From Macromonas nakdongensis (GTDB lineage: Bacteria > Pseudomonadota > Gammaproteobacteria > Burkholderiales > Burkholderiaceae_C): a DNA stretch of 60,278 nt. The DNA lies in NCBI RefSeq assembly GCF_002837145.1, contig NZ_NWMV01000013.1, forward strand, positions 1 to 60,278. Reading direction: 5' to 3'. This document shows positions 1 to 12,588 of the stretch, piece by piece. A model generated the notes under the pieces. The model did no database searches and was not told the DNA's origin. It saw only the letters and a list, made by a program, of their open reading frames with translations. Each line of letters starts with the position of its first letter. The first letter of the stretch is position 1. The position numbers and the translations under genes are program-made.

Positions 1-1816
1 CGGTCGCGGCGGTCGCGGCGGCAGGGTCTGCCTCGTCGGCCTCGGCCAGATCACAGGTCACCCGCAAGCAGGCCCCGGGTCCAGGGTGGGGTTGCAGTTG
101 CACATCCCCACCCATGCGCCGGGCCAGTTGCCGGGCCAGGGCCAGGCTCAAGCCCACCCCGCTGTGGGTGCGGGTGGTGCTCCCGTCGGCCTGCACAAAA
201 CCTTCGAACACCGCCCGGGCCAACGCCGGCGTCATGCCCGGCCCGGTGTCCGTCACGGACAGGCCCAAGCGGTACACACCCTGGTGGAACGACAGGCGTT
301 CGACCGCCACCTCGACCCGCCCACCGGAGGGGGTGAAACGCAGGGCATTGTCCAGCAGGGTGTCGACGATCTGGCGCAACCGGTCCGCATCGCCCCGCAC
401 GCGTTCGGGCACGTCGGGGTCCACCCGCCAGACCAGGTCCACCCCCCGCGCCTGGGCTGGTGGGGCCCAAGCCGCCTCCTGCTCGCGGCACCACGAGCGC
501 AAAGCAAACGCGGCCTGTGCCAAGGGAAAAACGCCGGCCTGGAGCTTGGCGTAGTCCAGCACCCGGTCCAGCAATTGCCTCAAACGCAAACTGGCCTGGC
601 GCACCGCCTGCAGGTGCTGCTGCACCTCCGGTCCGGGGGCGCTGTCCAGGGCCAATTCGGTCATGCCCAGGATCACGCCGATGGGGGTGCGGATCTCGTG
701 GCTGATATTGGCCACAAAGGCGTTCCGGGCGTCGTTCGACGCCTGCAAGGCCTCGCGGCTCGCCTTCAGGTGTGCGTCCGACTGCCGGTAGCGGTGCAGG
801 GTGTGGGCCATCAACGCGGCGGTGGCGGTGATCAGGCCGGCCAAACCCGCGGCCCACCAGCGGGCCCCGGCCTGACGGGATGCCCAGCGTTGCAGCAAGG
901 TGGACTCGTGCATGGCCACCCCAACCACCCAGTTGGCCTCGGGCGACGTTAGGTGGTGCACGAACGCCGCCCCGTCGCCCACCGCGCCACGAGTCCGTCG
1001 CACCCCGCCTGCGCCCTCCCCGGGCTGGGCTGACGGCAGAAAAGGCCCGTTCAGGACCTGACCAGCCACCACCGGCGCATGTGCGCCGCTGGACAGCACC
1101 GTGCCCGCGGCGTCAGCGATCCAGACATACCCTTCCGTGCGGGGCAACCAGCTGTCGCCGATGGCGCCCAGATAGTCTGGGGCGACCAGGGCCAGCAAAA
1201 ACAGGGGATCGCCCCCCACGGGCAAGACCTCGCGCCGCAGCAGGAGGGACGGCTGCCGTTCGGGCGTGGCACCCGCCACCCGCTGGAAATGCCAGTCTGA
1301 CCACCACTGCAAGCGACCCAGTTGCAACGGCCGCCCAGTTTCTGTGGACAAGCCCAGTTCGGCCCAGACCAGGCGCATGCCCACGTTGCTCGGGTGCGAA
1401 CTGGCCAACACGTCACCGGCCCGATTCACCACCGACAAAGACCGCAAGTGGGGGGTGCTCGCCCGCATCTGGCGCAACTGGGTGCTCAAAAACGACCAGG
1501 CCGGCAAGACCCCCGCGCCTTCGTGCGCGGTGGCGGCTTCCTGGCGGACGGGTTCCAGCAACAGGCTGTCCACCAGCTCCAACTCGGTGACCAGGACGCG
1601 TTCCGCCCCTTGCACCTGGGTCCAGAGCAGTTGGGCCACGCTGTCGGCATGAAGGTGCGCCGCTTCGAGGAACTGCAGGCGGTCGCGCGTCCGCGCCAAC
1701 TCACCCAGCCAGACCACCAACGCCGCCAGCACCAGCCCCAGCAGCACCACGATGCGCGGCCACGGCAGCCGCACCACATCGGGCACGCGCACTGAAAAAT
1801 CCCCTGTATTTTTCAT
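1..1816 (-). CDS. Membrane sensor histidine kinase, C-terminus cut by window edge
   Basis: About 605 codons are visible and the frame is open to the left edge. Residues 21-38 and about 319-338 are hydrophobic membrane segments enclosing some 280 residues of extracytoplasmic sensor region, of a size that suits a Cache-like domain (inference). The H-box FVANISHEIRTP puts the phospho-accepting histidine near residue 372. An ATPase domain follows, with an N-box around DTLLDNALRF and a G-box around GVGLSLALARQL. The sequence ends in an acidic/Ala linker, so receiver or Hpt domains could lie beyond the edge. The start is uncertain: ATG at 1816 follows an in-frame stop directly and has no clear ribosome site, whereas GTG at 1792 is preceded by AGGGGA at good spacing. 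The signal is unknown. The gene is divergent from dapC. Confidence 0.85.
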   Translation of the reverse strand, partial: MKNTGDFSVRVPDVVRLPWPRIVVLLGLVLAALVVWLGELARTRDRLQFLEAAHLHADSVAQLLWTQVQGAERVLVTELELVDSLLLEPVRQEAATAHEGAGVLPAWSFLSTQLRQMRASTPHLRSLSVVNRAGDVLASSHPSNVGMRLVWAELGLSTETGRPLQLGRLQWWSDWHFQRVAGATPERQPSLLLRREVLPVGGDPLFLLALVAPDYLGAIGDSWLPRTEGYVWIADAAGTVLSSGAHAPVVAGQVLNGPFLPSAQPGEGAGGVRRTRGAVGDGAAFVHHLTSPEANWVVGVAMHESTLLQRWASRQAGARWWAAGLAGLITATAALMAHTLHRYRQSDAHLKASREALQASNDARNAFVANISHEIRTPIGVILGMTELALDSAPGPEVQQHLQAVRQASLRLRQLLDRVLDYAKLQAGVFPLAQAAFALRSWCREQEAAWAPPAQARGVDLVWRVDPDVPERVRGDADRLRQIVDTLLDNALRFTPSGGRVEVAVERLSFHQGVYRLGLSVTDTGPGMTPALARAVFEGFVQADGSTTRTHSGVGLSLALARQLARRMGGDVQLQPHPGPGACLRVTCDLAEADEADPAAATAAT

Positions 1817-1962
1817 TTATATGCAATTTTTACCAAATTATCGGCAGATTAAAACATATTCAAGCTTGTTTTCCTCAAAATACAGGATGTGCGGACCATT
1901 GGGCGCATGACATTCCGGCCACAGCGGCAACAAGCCTGCCGCTTGCAGCTAACATCACCCGG
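1817..1962. promoter_or_regulatory. Divergent intergenic region, sensor kinase / dapC
   Basis: About 145 bases separate the starts of the leftward kinase and rightward dapC. The first half (about 1805-1880) is conspicuously A/T-rich against a very G/C-rich background, as expected for promoters firing both ways. I could not pick a -35/-10 pair with confidence on either strand. Confidence 0.4.
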
Positions 1963-3198
1963 ATGAATCCGCTGCTGACCCGCCTGCAACCCTACCCCTT
2001 TGAACGCCTGCGCCAGTTGTTCGCCGGTGTCACGCCCCACCCGGACCACCGCCCCATCAGCCTGGGTATCGGCGAGCCGAAACACCCCACTCCGGCCTTT
2101 TTGAAGGACCGTCTGTGCGAAGCGGTGCAAAGTACCGACGGCGGCCTGGCCACCTACCCCGCCACCGGCGGCACACCCGAACTGAAGCAAGCCTGCGCCA
2201 CCTGGATGCAGCGCCGCTACGGCCTGGCGCTGGACCCGGCGACGCAGATCCTGCCCGTCAACGGCTCGCGCGAGGCGCTGTTCGCCCTGGCCCAGGTGGT
2301 GGTGGACCCGCGCGCCTTCGCCCAGGGCGTGGAACCGGTGGTGGTGTGCCCCAACCCCTTCTACCAAATCTACGAAGGCGCGGCCTACCTGGCCGGGGCC
2401 CAGCCCTGGTTCGCCCCGAGCGACCCGGCACGCAACTTCGCGGTGGACTGGGCCAGCGTGCCCGCCGAGGTGTGGCAGCGCACCCAGCTGCTCTACACCT
2501 GCTCGCCCGGCAACCCCACCGGCGCGGTGATGCCGCTGGACGAATGGGCCATGCTGTTCGAGCTGAGCGACAAGTACGGCTTCGTCATCGCCAGCGACGA
2601 GTGCTACAGCGAGATCTACTTCCGCGACGAAGCCCCGCTGGGCGGCCTGGAGGCCGCTGCGAAGCTGGGCCGCCGCGACTTCAAGAACCTGATCGCGTTG
2701 ACCAGCCTGTCCAAGCGCAGCAACGTGCCCGGCCTGCGCAGCGGCTTTGTGGCCGGCGACGCCGCTTTGCTCAAGGCCTTCCTGCTCTACCGCACCTACC
2801 ACGGCAGCGCCATGAGCACCACGGTGCAGACCGCCAGCGCCGCGGCCTGGCTGGACGAGCAGCACGTGGTGGACAACCGCGCCCAGTACCGCGCCAAGTT
2901 CGCCGAAGTCACCCCCATCCTGGCCGAGGTGATGAACGTGGCCCTGCCCGACGCCGGCTTCTACCTCTGGGCCGAAGTGCCCGAGCGCTTTGGCGGCCAG
3001 GCGGGCGGCAGTGACACCGACTTTGCCCGGGCCTTGCTGGCTCAATACAATGTGACGGTTTTGCCGGGCAGTTACCTGGCGCGCGAAGCCCAGGGCCACA
3101 ACCCCGGTGCGCAGCGCGTGCGCATGGCCCTGGTGGCCGAAACCGCGGAATGCGTGGAAGCCGCGCACCGCATCGCCGCCTTCGTGCGCACCCCTTGA
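1963..3198 (+). CDS. dapC: Succinyldiaminopimelate transaminase DapC
   Basis: A fold-type I PLP aminotransferase of 411 residues that converts N-succinyl-L-2-amino-6-oxopimelate to N-succinyl-LL-diaminopimelate in the succinylase branch of lysine/meso-DAP synthesis. The PLP-binding lysine is in [15 protein letters not shown] (Lys251). CSPGNPTG near 180-187 and the substrate-arginine region near the C-terminus (QRVRMALV) are typical. It is the first gene of a plus-strand run, 26 bases ahead of dapD, which with dapE just downstream makes the DapC assignment secure over a generic aminotransferase. Confidence 0.93.
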   Translation: MNPLLTRLQPYPFERLRQLFAGVTPHPDHRPISLGIGEPKHPTPAFLKDRLCEAVQSTDGGLATYPATGGTPELKQACATWMQRRYGLALDPATQILPVNGSREALFALAQVVVDPRAFAQGVEPVVVCPNPFYQIYEGAAYLAGAQPWFAPSDPARNFAVDWASVPAEVWQRTQLLYTCSPGNPTGAVMPLDEWAMLFELSDKYGFVIASDECYSEIYFRDEAPLGGLEAAAKLGRRDFKNLIALTSLSKRSNVPGLRSGFVAGDAALLKAFLLYRTYHGSAMSTTVQTASAAAWLDEQHVVDNRAQYRAKFAEVTPILAEVMNVALPDAGFYLWAEVPERFGGQAGGSDTDFARALLAQYNVTVLPGSYLAREAQGHNPGAQRVRMALVAETAECVEAAHRIAAFVRTP

Positions 3199-3224
3199 TT
3201 TTTCACCCCCGATCGGATCACGAC

Positions 3225-4058
3225 ATGACCCAACAACTCCAACAAATCATCGACAACGCCTGGGACAACCGCACCCAGATCAGCCCCGCCACCGCACCGC
3301 AAGAAGTGCAGGACGCCGTGGAAGCCGTGATCGCCGACCTGAACGTGGGCAAGCTGCGCGTGGCCACCCAGGAAGGTGTGGGCCAGTGGACGGTGCACCA
3401 GTGGATCAAGAAGGCGGTGCTGCTGAGCTTCCGCCTGAAGGACAACGAAATCATGCAGGCCGGCGACCTGGCCTTCTACGACAAGGTGCAAACCAAATTC
3501 GCCCACCTGAGCCCGCAGGAAATGGCCGCCACCGGCGTGCGCGTGGTGCCGCCGGCCGTGGCCCGCCGTGGCAGCTTCGTGGCCAAGGGCGCCATCCTGA
3601 TGCCGTCTTACGTCAACATCGGCGCCTACGTGGGCGAAGGCACCATGGTCGACACCTGGGCCACCGTGGGCTCCTGCGCACAAGTGGGCAAGAACGTGCA
3701 CCTGAGCGGTGGCGTGGGCCTGGGCGGCGTGCTGGAACCGCTGCAAGCCAACCCCACCATCATCGAAGACAACTGTTTCATCGGAGCCCGTTCCGAGGTG
3801 GTTGAGGGCGTGATCGTGGAAGAAAACGCCGTGCTGGGCATGGGCGTGTACATCGGCCAAAGCACCCCGATCTTCGACCGCGCCACCGGCGAAATCTCCT
3901 ACGGTCGGGTGCCGGCAGGTTCGGTGGTCGTCAGCGGCAACCTGCCCAAGGTCGCCGCCAACGGCCAACCCTACAGCATGTACGCCGCCATCATCGTCAA
4001 GAAGGTGGACGCGCAGACCCGTTCCAAGACCAGCATCAACGACCTGCTGCGCGACTGA
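3225..4058 (+). CDS. dapD: Tetrahydrodipicolinate N-succinyltransferase
   Basis: A 277-residue left-handed beta-helix acyltransferase that succinylates tetrahydrodipicolinate from succinyl-CoA, the step before DapC. Hexapeptide-type turns run from about residue 105 ([18 protein letters not shown], then [21 protein letters not shown]) to about 235. The N-terminal helical domain has the expected [13 protein letters not shown]. The ATG at 3225 gives the usual family length of about 275; an upstream in-frame extension would run into dapC and is not needed. It lies 26 bases after dapC and probably shares its transcript. Confidence 0.95.
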   Translation: MTQQLQQIIDNAWDNRTQISPATAPQEVQDAVEAVIADLNVGKLRVATQEGVGQWTVHQWIKKAVLLSFRLKDNEIMQAGDLAFYDKVQTKFAHLSPQEMAATGVRVVPPAVARRGSFVAKGAILMPSYVNIGAYVGEGTMVDTWATVGSCAQVGKNVHLSGGVGLGGVLEPLQANPTIIEDNCFIGARSEVVEGVIVEENAVLGMGVYIGQSTPIFDRATGEISYGRVPAGSVVVSGNLPKVAANGQPYSMYAAIIVKKVDAQTRSKTSINDLLRD

Positions 4059-4085
4059 CCGGGCCACCACCGACGGGGGATGAGC

Positions 4086-7376
<3,291 letters not shown>

Positions 7377-7380
<4 letters not shown>

Positions 7381-9401
7381 TCACCCTGCGCAACGTCACC
7401 CTGCGCCGCGGCACCAAAGTGGTGCTGGACCAGGCCAACGCCACCATCAACCCCGGCGAAAAGGCCGCGCTGGTGGGCCGCAACGGCGCCGGCAAATCCA
7501 GCCTGTTCGCGCTGCTTCAAGGCCACCTGCACGAAGACGGCGGCGATTTCGCCTGGCCGCGCCAGTGGCAACTGGCCCAAGTGGCGCAGGAAATGCCCGA
7601 AACCGATCAGCCCTGCACCGCCTTCGTCATCGACGGCGACACCCGGCTGCGGGCGGCCCAAACCGAGGTGCAAGCGTCCGAAGCCAGCGGCGATGGCGAG
7701 CGCATGGCCCACGCCTACACCGCCCTGCACGACGCCGGCGCCCACGACGCCCCGGCCCGCGCCCAGGCGCTGCTGCTGGGCCTGGGCTTCCAGGTCAACG
7801 AACTCGATCGCCCGGTCAACAGCTTTTCCGGCGGCTGGCGCATGCGCCTGCAACTGGCGCGCGCGCTGATGTGCCCGAGCGACCTGCTGATGCTGGACGA
7901 ACCCACCAACCACCTGGACCTGGACGCCCTGGTGTGGCTGGAAAGCTGGCTCAAACGCTACCCCGGCACGCTGCTGGTCATCAGCCACGACCGCGAGTTT
8001 CTGGACGCCATCACCCAGGTCACGTTGCACATCGAAAACGGCAAGCTCACCCGCTACGGCGGCAACTACAGCCGCTTCGAGGACATGCGCGCCGAGCAGA
8101 TGAGCCAGCAGCAGGCGGCGTTTGCCCGCCAGCAGGACAAAATCGCCCACCTACAGAAGTTCATCGACCGCTTCAAGGCCAAGGCCACCAAGGCCAAGCA
8201 GGCGCAGAGCCGCGTGAAGGCGCTGGAGCGCATGGAAAAGATCGCCCCGGTGCTGGCCGAGGCCGAATTCACCTTCGAATTCCAGGAACCGGCGCAACTG
8301 CCCAACCCCATGCTCAACCTGCGCGACGCCCGCTTCGGCTACCGCGCAGAAGGCGGGGCCGAAACCACCATCGTCCAGAACGTGACCCGCTCGGTGCAGG
8401 CCGGGCAGCGCCTGGGCATTCTGGGCGCCAACGGCCAGGGCAAGTCCACCTTTGTCAAAACCGTGGCACGCGCCCTGCCCCTGCTGGGCGGCACCTGCAC
8501 CGAAGGCAAGGGCCTGAACATCGGCTACTTCGCCCAGCAGGAACTGGACGTGCTGCGCCCCGACGATTCGCCGCTGGCCCACATGGTCCGCCTGGCACGT
8601 GAAGCCGAGGCCGCCGGCACGCTCACCGGCCAGTCCACCCGCGAGCAGGACCTGCGCAACTTCCTGGGCAGCTTCCAGTTCAGCGGCGACATGGTGCAGC
8701 AAGCCGTGGGCAGCATGAGCGGCGGCGAAAAAGCGCGCCTGGTGCTGTGCATGATCGTGTGGCAGCGCCCCAACCTGCTGCTGCTGGACGAGCCGACCAA
8801 CCACCTGGACCTGGCCACGCGCGAGGCCCTGGCCATGGCGCTGAACGAATTCGAAGGCACGGTGATGCTGGTCAGCCACGACCGCGCCCTGCTGCGCTCG
8901 GTCTGCGACGAATTCTGGCTGGTGTCGCACGGCGGCATCGCCCCCTTCGACGGCGACCTGGACGACTACCAACGCTACCTGCTGGACGTGGCCAAGCAAA
9001 AGCGCGAGGCGGCCCAGGCCGGTGCCTCCGCCCCACGCCAGCCCAACGCTGCCAGCGCCCCTGTGCCGCTGGACCCTGCCCCGCGTGGCAACGCGACCGC
9101 CGCGGCGATCAACCCGGCCGAACAGCGCCGCCTGGAGGCGCAACGCCGCCAGCAACTGGCCGAGCAGCTCAAACCCTTCAAGCAGCGCCGCGACACCCTG
9201 GACCGGCAACTCGCGCAGCTGCAGGCCGAACAGACCGCACTGCACGCGCAGTTGCAGGGCAACCTGTCTCCGGCACAACTGGCCGAGGCCGGCAAACGCC
9301 TGAAACAGGTGGACGACGGCATTGCCGAGGCCGAAGAAGCCTGGCTGGAGGTGGCCAGCGAGATCGAAGCCATCGAACAGGCCCAGGTCACCGCGTCGTG
9401 A
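7377..9401 (+). CDS. ABC-F family ATPase, YheS-like
   Basis: A soluble protein of 674 residues with two ABC ATPase domains and no membrane segments, i.e. an ABC-F protein expected to act at the ribosomal E site. Domain 1 has VGRNGAGKSSL, FSGGWRMRLQLARAL and LLMLDEPTNHLDLD. The charged interdomain linker (about 235-300) carries the KAKATKAKQAQSR motif. Domain 2 has LGANGQGKSTFV, MSGGEKARLVLCM and LLLLDEPTNHLDLA. A C-terminal Ala/Gln-rich segment ends in a coiled coil (about 575-670). Linker and length best match YheS; Uup is the alternative. Confidence 0.88.
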
Positions 9402-9425
9402 GATGTTCCCAATCGTAAATCCCGG

Positions 9426-9452
9426 CCAGGCCCTGCGCGCTCCTGGGCCTGG
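9426..9452. terminator. Hairpin after the ABC-F gene
   Basis: A perfect 8-bp stem, CCAGGCCC (9426-9433) with GGGCCTGG (9445-9452), around an 11-base loop, 24 bases after the ABC-F stop. There is no T-tract, so intrinsic termination is only a possibility. Confidence 0.35.
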
Positions 9453-9482
9453 CAGCGCCCGGCTGGCGGCACAATAACACCC

Positions 9483-10490
9483 ATGAACATTGTCATCCTC
9501 GACGATTACCAGGACGCCGTGCGCAAGCTGCCGTGCGCGGCCAAACTGGAGGCCTACCCCGCCAAGGTGTTCACCAACAACGTCAAGGGCGTGGGGCAGC
9601 TGTCCGTGCGCCTGCGCGACGCCGACATCCTGGTGCTGATCCGCGAACGCACCCACATCACCCGGCAACTGCTGGAAAAACTGCCCAAACTCAAGCTGAT
9701 CGCACAAACCGGCAAGGTCGGCGCGCACATCGACGTGAACGCCTGCACCGAACACGGCGTGGCCGTGGCCGACGGCGTCGGCTCGCCGGTGGCGCCGGCC
9801 GAGCTGACCTGGGCCTTGATCATGGCCGCGATGCGCCGGGTGCCCCAATACGTGGGACACCTGAAACACGGTGTCTGGCAACAATCCGGGCTGAAGGCCG
9901 CCTCCATGCCGGCGAATTTCGGGCTGGGCATGGTGTTGCGCGGCAAAACTCTGGGCATCTGGAGCTACGGGGCCATCGGCAAGCTCGTGGCCGCTTACGG
10001 CCGGGCCTTTGGCATGCGCGTGGTGGTCTGGGGCAGCGAATCGGCGCGCCAGCAGGCCATGCACGACGGCTTCGACGTGGCCGCCTCGAAAGCCGCCCTG
10101 TTCGCCGCCTGCGACGTGCTGAGCCTGCACCTGCGCCTGGGCGAAACCACCCAGGGCTGCGTCTCACTGGACGATCTGTCGCTGATGAAACCCACGGCGC
10201 TGCTGGTCAACACCTCGCGCGCCGAGCTGCTGCAGCCCGACGCCCTGGTCGCCGCCCTCAACCGCGGGCGGCCGGGCATGGCGGCGGTCGACGTGTTCGA
10301 GTCCGAGCCCATTCTGCAAGGCCACGCGTTGTTGCGGCTGGAAAACTGCATCTGCACGCCGCACATCGGCTTTGTCGAGCAGGACAGCTACGAGCAGTTT
10401 TTCTCAGCCGCGTTCGACAACGTGGTCAACTACATCAAGGGCACCCCTACCAATCTGGTGAACCCAGGGGCCCTGCAAATGCGGCGCTGA
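9483..10490 (+). CDS. D-isomer-specific 2-hydroxyacid dehydrogenase family protein
   Basis: A 335-residue NAD(P)-dependent oxidoreductase of the D-2-hydroxyacid dehydrogenase superfamily, which interconverts 2-keto acids and D-2-hydroxy acids. The catalytic triad is present: Arg246 in LVNTSRAELL, Glu275 in VFESEP and His294 in CTPHIGF. The Rossmann glycine motif reads GIWSYGAIGK, so the first Gly of GxGxxG is Ser161. The substrate is not evident; a glyoxylate/hydroxypyruvate reductase-like role is possible, and the fold-level assignment is firm. It is apparently a single-gene unit, convergent with the FimV-like gene on the other strand. Confidence 0.85.
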   Translation: MNIVILDDYQDAVRKLPCAAKLEAYPAKVFTNNVKGVGQLSVRLRDADILVLIRERTHITRQLLEKLPKLKLIAQTGKVGAHIDVNACTEHGVAVADGVGSPVAPAELTWALIMAAMRRVPQYVGHLKHGVWQQSGLKAASMPANFGLGMVLRGKTLGIWSYGAIGKLVAAYGRAFGMRVVVWGSESARQQAMHDGFDVAASKAALFAACDVLSLHLRLGETTQGCVSLDDLSLMKPTALLVNTSRAELLQPDALVAALNRGRPGMAAVDVFESEPILQGHALLRLENCICTPHIGFVEQDSYEQFFSAAFDNVVNYIKGTPTNLVNPGALQMRR

Positions 10491-10514
10491 GGCCAGGCGC
10501 AGGCCTCACGGGCT

Positions 10515-12497
10515 TCAGCCCTGGGGCTTCTTGGCTGGTGCCGGGGCGTCGCCCGGTTGGGGGGCCGGTTCCCACTCGAAGAAATCGAAGTCCAGGGGCG
10601 CGGGTTCGTCCTTCGGCGCGGTCAATTCGGCTGCGGCAGGCGCGGGGGGCTGACCGGCGGAGGCGCCAGGCAGATCGGCCACCGACAACCATTCGGGGAA
10701 AGCCAATGGCGCAGCGGCTTCGCTGGCCGCGAGCCCGGATGCCGGGGTGGGCGCCTGCGCCGACACGGGCTGCACCGCCGGGGCTGGCAGCTCATCGCTG
10801 TGGTCGCGCAAACCCCAGGTGCCCAGCAACGACAGCAGATCGTCGAAGGCCTCCAGGCTGCGCACGCTCAGGGGCGATGCGGGATCGCCCGGCTGGCTGG
10901 CCAGGGCCGCCAGTAGGCGGTCGCGTACCGCAGCGTCCGGCCAGGCCTGGATCAGCACCTGCACCAGGGCGGCATCGCTGTCGAGGCCGGCGGCCGCAGG
11001 GCCGGACGGAACCAGGCGCTGGAAATGGTGTTCGTAGAAAGCCTGGGCGGTGGCCAGCGCTTCGGCCTGGCCGCTGGCCCTGGCGATGGCCAGCCAGCGC
11101 AGGTAGGGTGCCTCCGAAGCGCGCGAGTGCTCGGAAACGAAAGCTTGCAGCGCCGCCATGGCCTCGGTGTGCTGGCCGAGGGTTTCGAAAAAATCCACCC
11201 GCTGCCACAGGTCCAACAGGGCTTCGGCCTCCAGGGGGGCCACCGGCACCTCCCGGAACAAGGACTCGCCCGCCTCGCGCACCTCCAGGCCGTCCACCTC
11301 GTCGTCGGCATGCGGCCACGCGGTCGACACAGCGGACGCTGTCGCCGGGGTCGGTGGGACGGCCTCCCCGGGGTCGGTTGGCATGCCGGTCTCCCACCAG
11401 ACCGTGCTGTGGCCAGCGTCCGGGGTGGCGGCCGCACCGCGGCGGCGGCGCCACAACACGGCCACGCCCCCCAGCAGGGCCAGCACCGCCGCGCCCAAAC
11501 CATAGACCACGGGGTTCTGGTAGCGGCCGGCCTCGGCCTGGGCCAGCTGGGCGTTCATGGTTTCCATGGCCAGGCGCAGGCGCTCCTGTTCGGCGCGCAG
11601 CACCTCCAGCTCTTTGGCCACCGCGGGTGCCGTCGCCGCCTCGGTCGGTGCCGTGGAGGGCGCGACACCGGCCTCCGCAGGCGCAGACGCCACCGGAGGG
11701 ATCTCGGCCGATGGGGCCGGGGCCACAGGCCCCGCCGACGACAGGTCCAGCGGATCGAGTTTCAAGCGCGGCCCTGCGGCCTCGACCGGTTTGGGGGATT
11801 GCAAGGGGCTGGGGGCTGGCGGGCGCCCAGCGTCGACCGGCACCGGCTGGGCCACGTTGGGCGGGCGCGCTTTGGAACGCAGCTTGGCAACCCCGGTCGG
11901 CCGGGGGCTGGGTGCCGCGAGGCGGACCGGCGTGTCGGATACCGCGGCCCCCGACGCGGCCGGCGCCGCCACGGCGGCAGTGGCCGGCGCCTGGCCCGCG
12001 GGACGCAGCGCAGCAGGCCGGGAGGACAGCGGCCGGACCGGCACGGGCGCGCCCCCCACCACCCCACCCGAGCCTCCCGAAGTGACCGGACGGGCCACAG
12101 GCCCCGGCAGCGGCGCAGCGGCCACCGCAGAGGGCTCGACATCGGCCAACAAGGCGTAGCTGCGGCGGAAAGTGGGGGGGCAACCGGCTTTGAGCAGCAC
12201 CGTGACGATGGGCTCGCTCACCGCTTGCGACACCTGGACCCGCAGCGCACCGCTGCCGTCAGCGCCGAGGCGGTGGATCGCGGTGGTCACGGCGCTGGCG
12301 GGCACACGCACATCGCCGTACAGCACCTCGGCCTCCAGGCACAGGCCGGCGGCGGCTTCCGAGGCGTCGATGCTGCTTTGCACCAGAATGTCGAGCGGTC
12401 GCCCGATAATCACTTGGCCTTGGGTCGCCCCCAGCGACAAGGCCCAGCCTTGCGTGACGGTCACGAGCAGTGCGCCACCCACCGCAAACTTCAACAT
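10515..12497 (-). CDS. FimV-like single-pass membrane protein without LysM
   Basis: Encodes 660 residues. A signal peptide is predicted at residues 1-19 (cleavage after GWA). A periplasmic beta-rich domain resembling the FimV N-terminus follows (about 20-130, with LSLGATQGQVIIGRPL and two or three cysteines). Next come a long Pro/Ala-rich linker (about 135-285), a short heptad region (about 295-325), one transmembrane helix (about 330-350, then WRRRRG) and a cytoplasmic part with a helical TPR-like region (about 430-560) and an acidic tail near LDFDFFEWEP. I see no LysM peptidoglycan-binding domain. The start ATG 12497 is preceded by AAGGAA; ATG 12515 lacks a ribosome site. FimV scaffolds pilus assembly and polar c-di-GMP/cAMP signalling; a comparable role here is inference. 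Confidence 0.65.
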   Translation of the reverse strand: MLKFAVGGALLVTVTQGWALSLGATQGQVIIGRPLDILVQSSIDASEAAAGLCLEAEVLYGDVRVPASAVTTAIHRLGADGSGALRVQVSQAVSEPIVTVLLKAGCPPTFRRSYALLADVEPSAVAAAPLPGPVARPVTSGGSGGVVGGAPVPVRPLSSRPAALRPAGQAPATAAVAAPAASGAAVSDTPVRLAAPSPRPTGVAKLRSKARPPNVAQPVPVDAGRPPAPSPLQSPKPVEAAGPRLKLDPLDLSSAGPVAPAPSAEIPPVASAPAEAGVAPSTAPTEAATAPAVAKELEVLRAEQERLRLAMETMNAQLAQAEAGRYQNPVVYGLGAAVLALLGGVAVLWRRRRGAAATPDAGHSTVWWETGMPTDPGEAVPPTPATASAVSTAWPHADDEVDGLEVREAGESLFREVPVAPLEAEALLDLWQRVDFFETLGQHTEAMAALQAFVSEHSRASEAPYLRWLAIARASGQAEALATAQAFYEHHFQRLVPSGPAAAGLDSDAALVQVLIQAWPDAAVRDRLLAALASQPGDPASPLSVRSLEAFDDLLSLLGTWGLRDHSDELPAPAVQPVSAQAPTPASGLAASEAAAPLAFPEWLSVADLPGASAGQPPAPAAAELTAPKDEPAPLDFDFFEWEPAPQPGDAPAPAKKPQG

Positions 12498-12588
12498 CGT
12501 GCGTTCCTTGCCCATGTGATTCGTCGTGCGTTTTTATTGACGCTACATTCTGGCACATCCCATTTTTTTCACACACAAGAGACAAGCC
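12498..12588. promoter_or_regulatory. Divergent intergenic region, fimV-like / hydroxyacyl-CoA dehydrogenase
   Basis: About 90 bases between divergent starts with two A/T-rich patches (12531-12540 and 12563-12572). TTGACG at 12537-12542 could be a plus-strand -35, but no good -10 sits at 16-18 bases from it. AGAGACAAG precedes the plus-strand ATG as a ribosome site. Confidence 0.35.

Noticed and set aside
51-857. Minus-strand open frame rich in Gly, Pro and Arg at the left edge
   Set aside because: It is a shadow of the sensor kinase frame, which contains clear H-, N- and G-box motifs and is open to the window edge.
10447-12085. Long plus-strand frame running through the FimV-like gene
   Set aside because: Arg/Pro/Gly-rich composition without any domain; produced by G/C-rich codon bias opposite a gene with signal peptide and membrane helix.
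12537-12572. Sigma-54-like promoter (CTGGCAC followed by a T-run) before the hydroxyacyl-CoA dehydrogenase
   Set aside because: The -24 GG half is present but there is no GC at the required -12 position.
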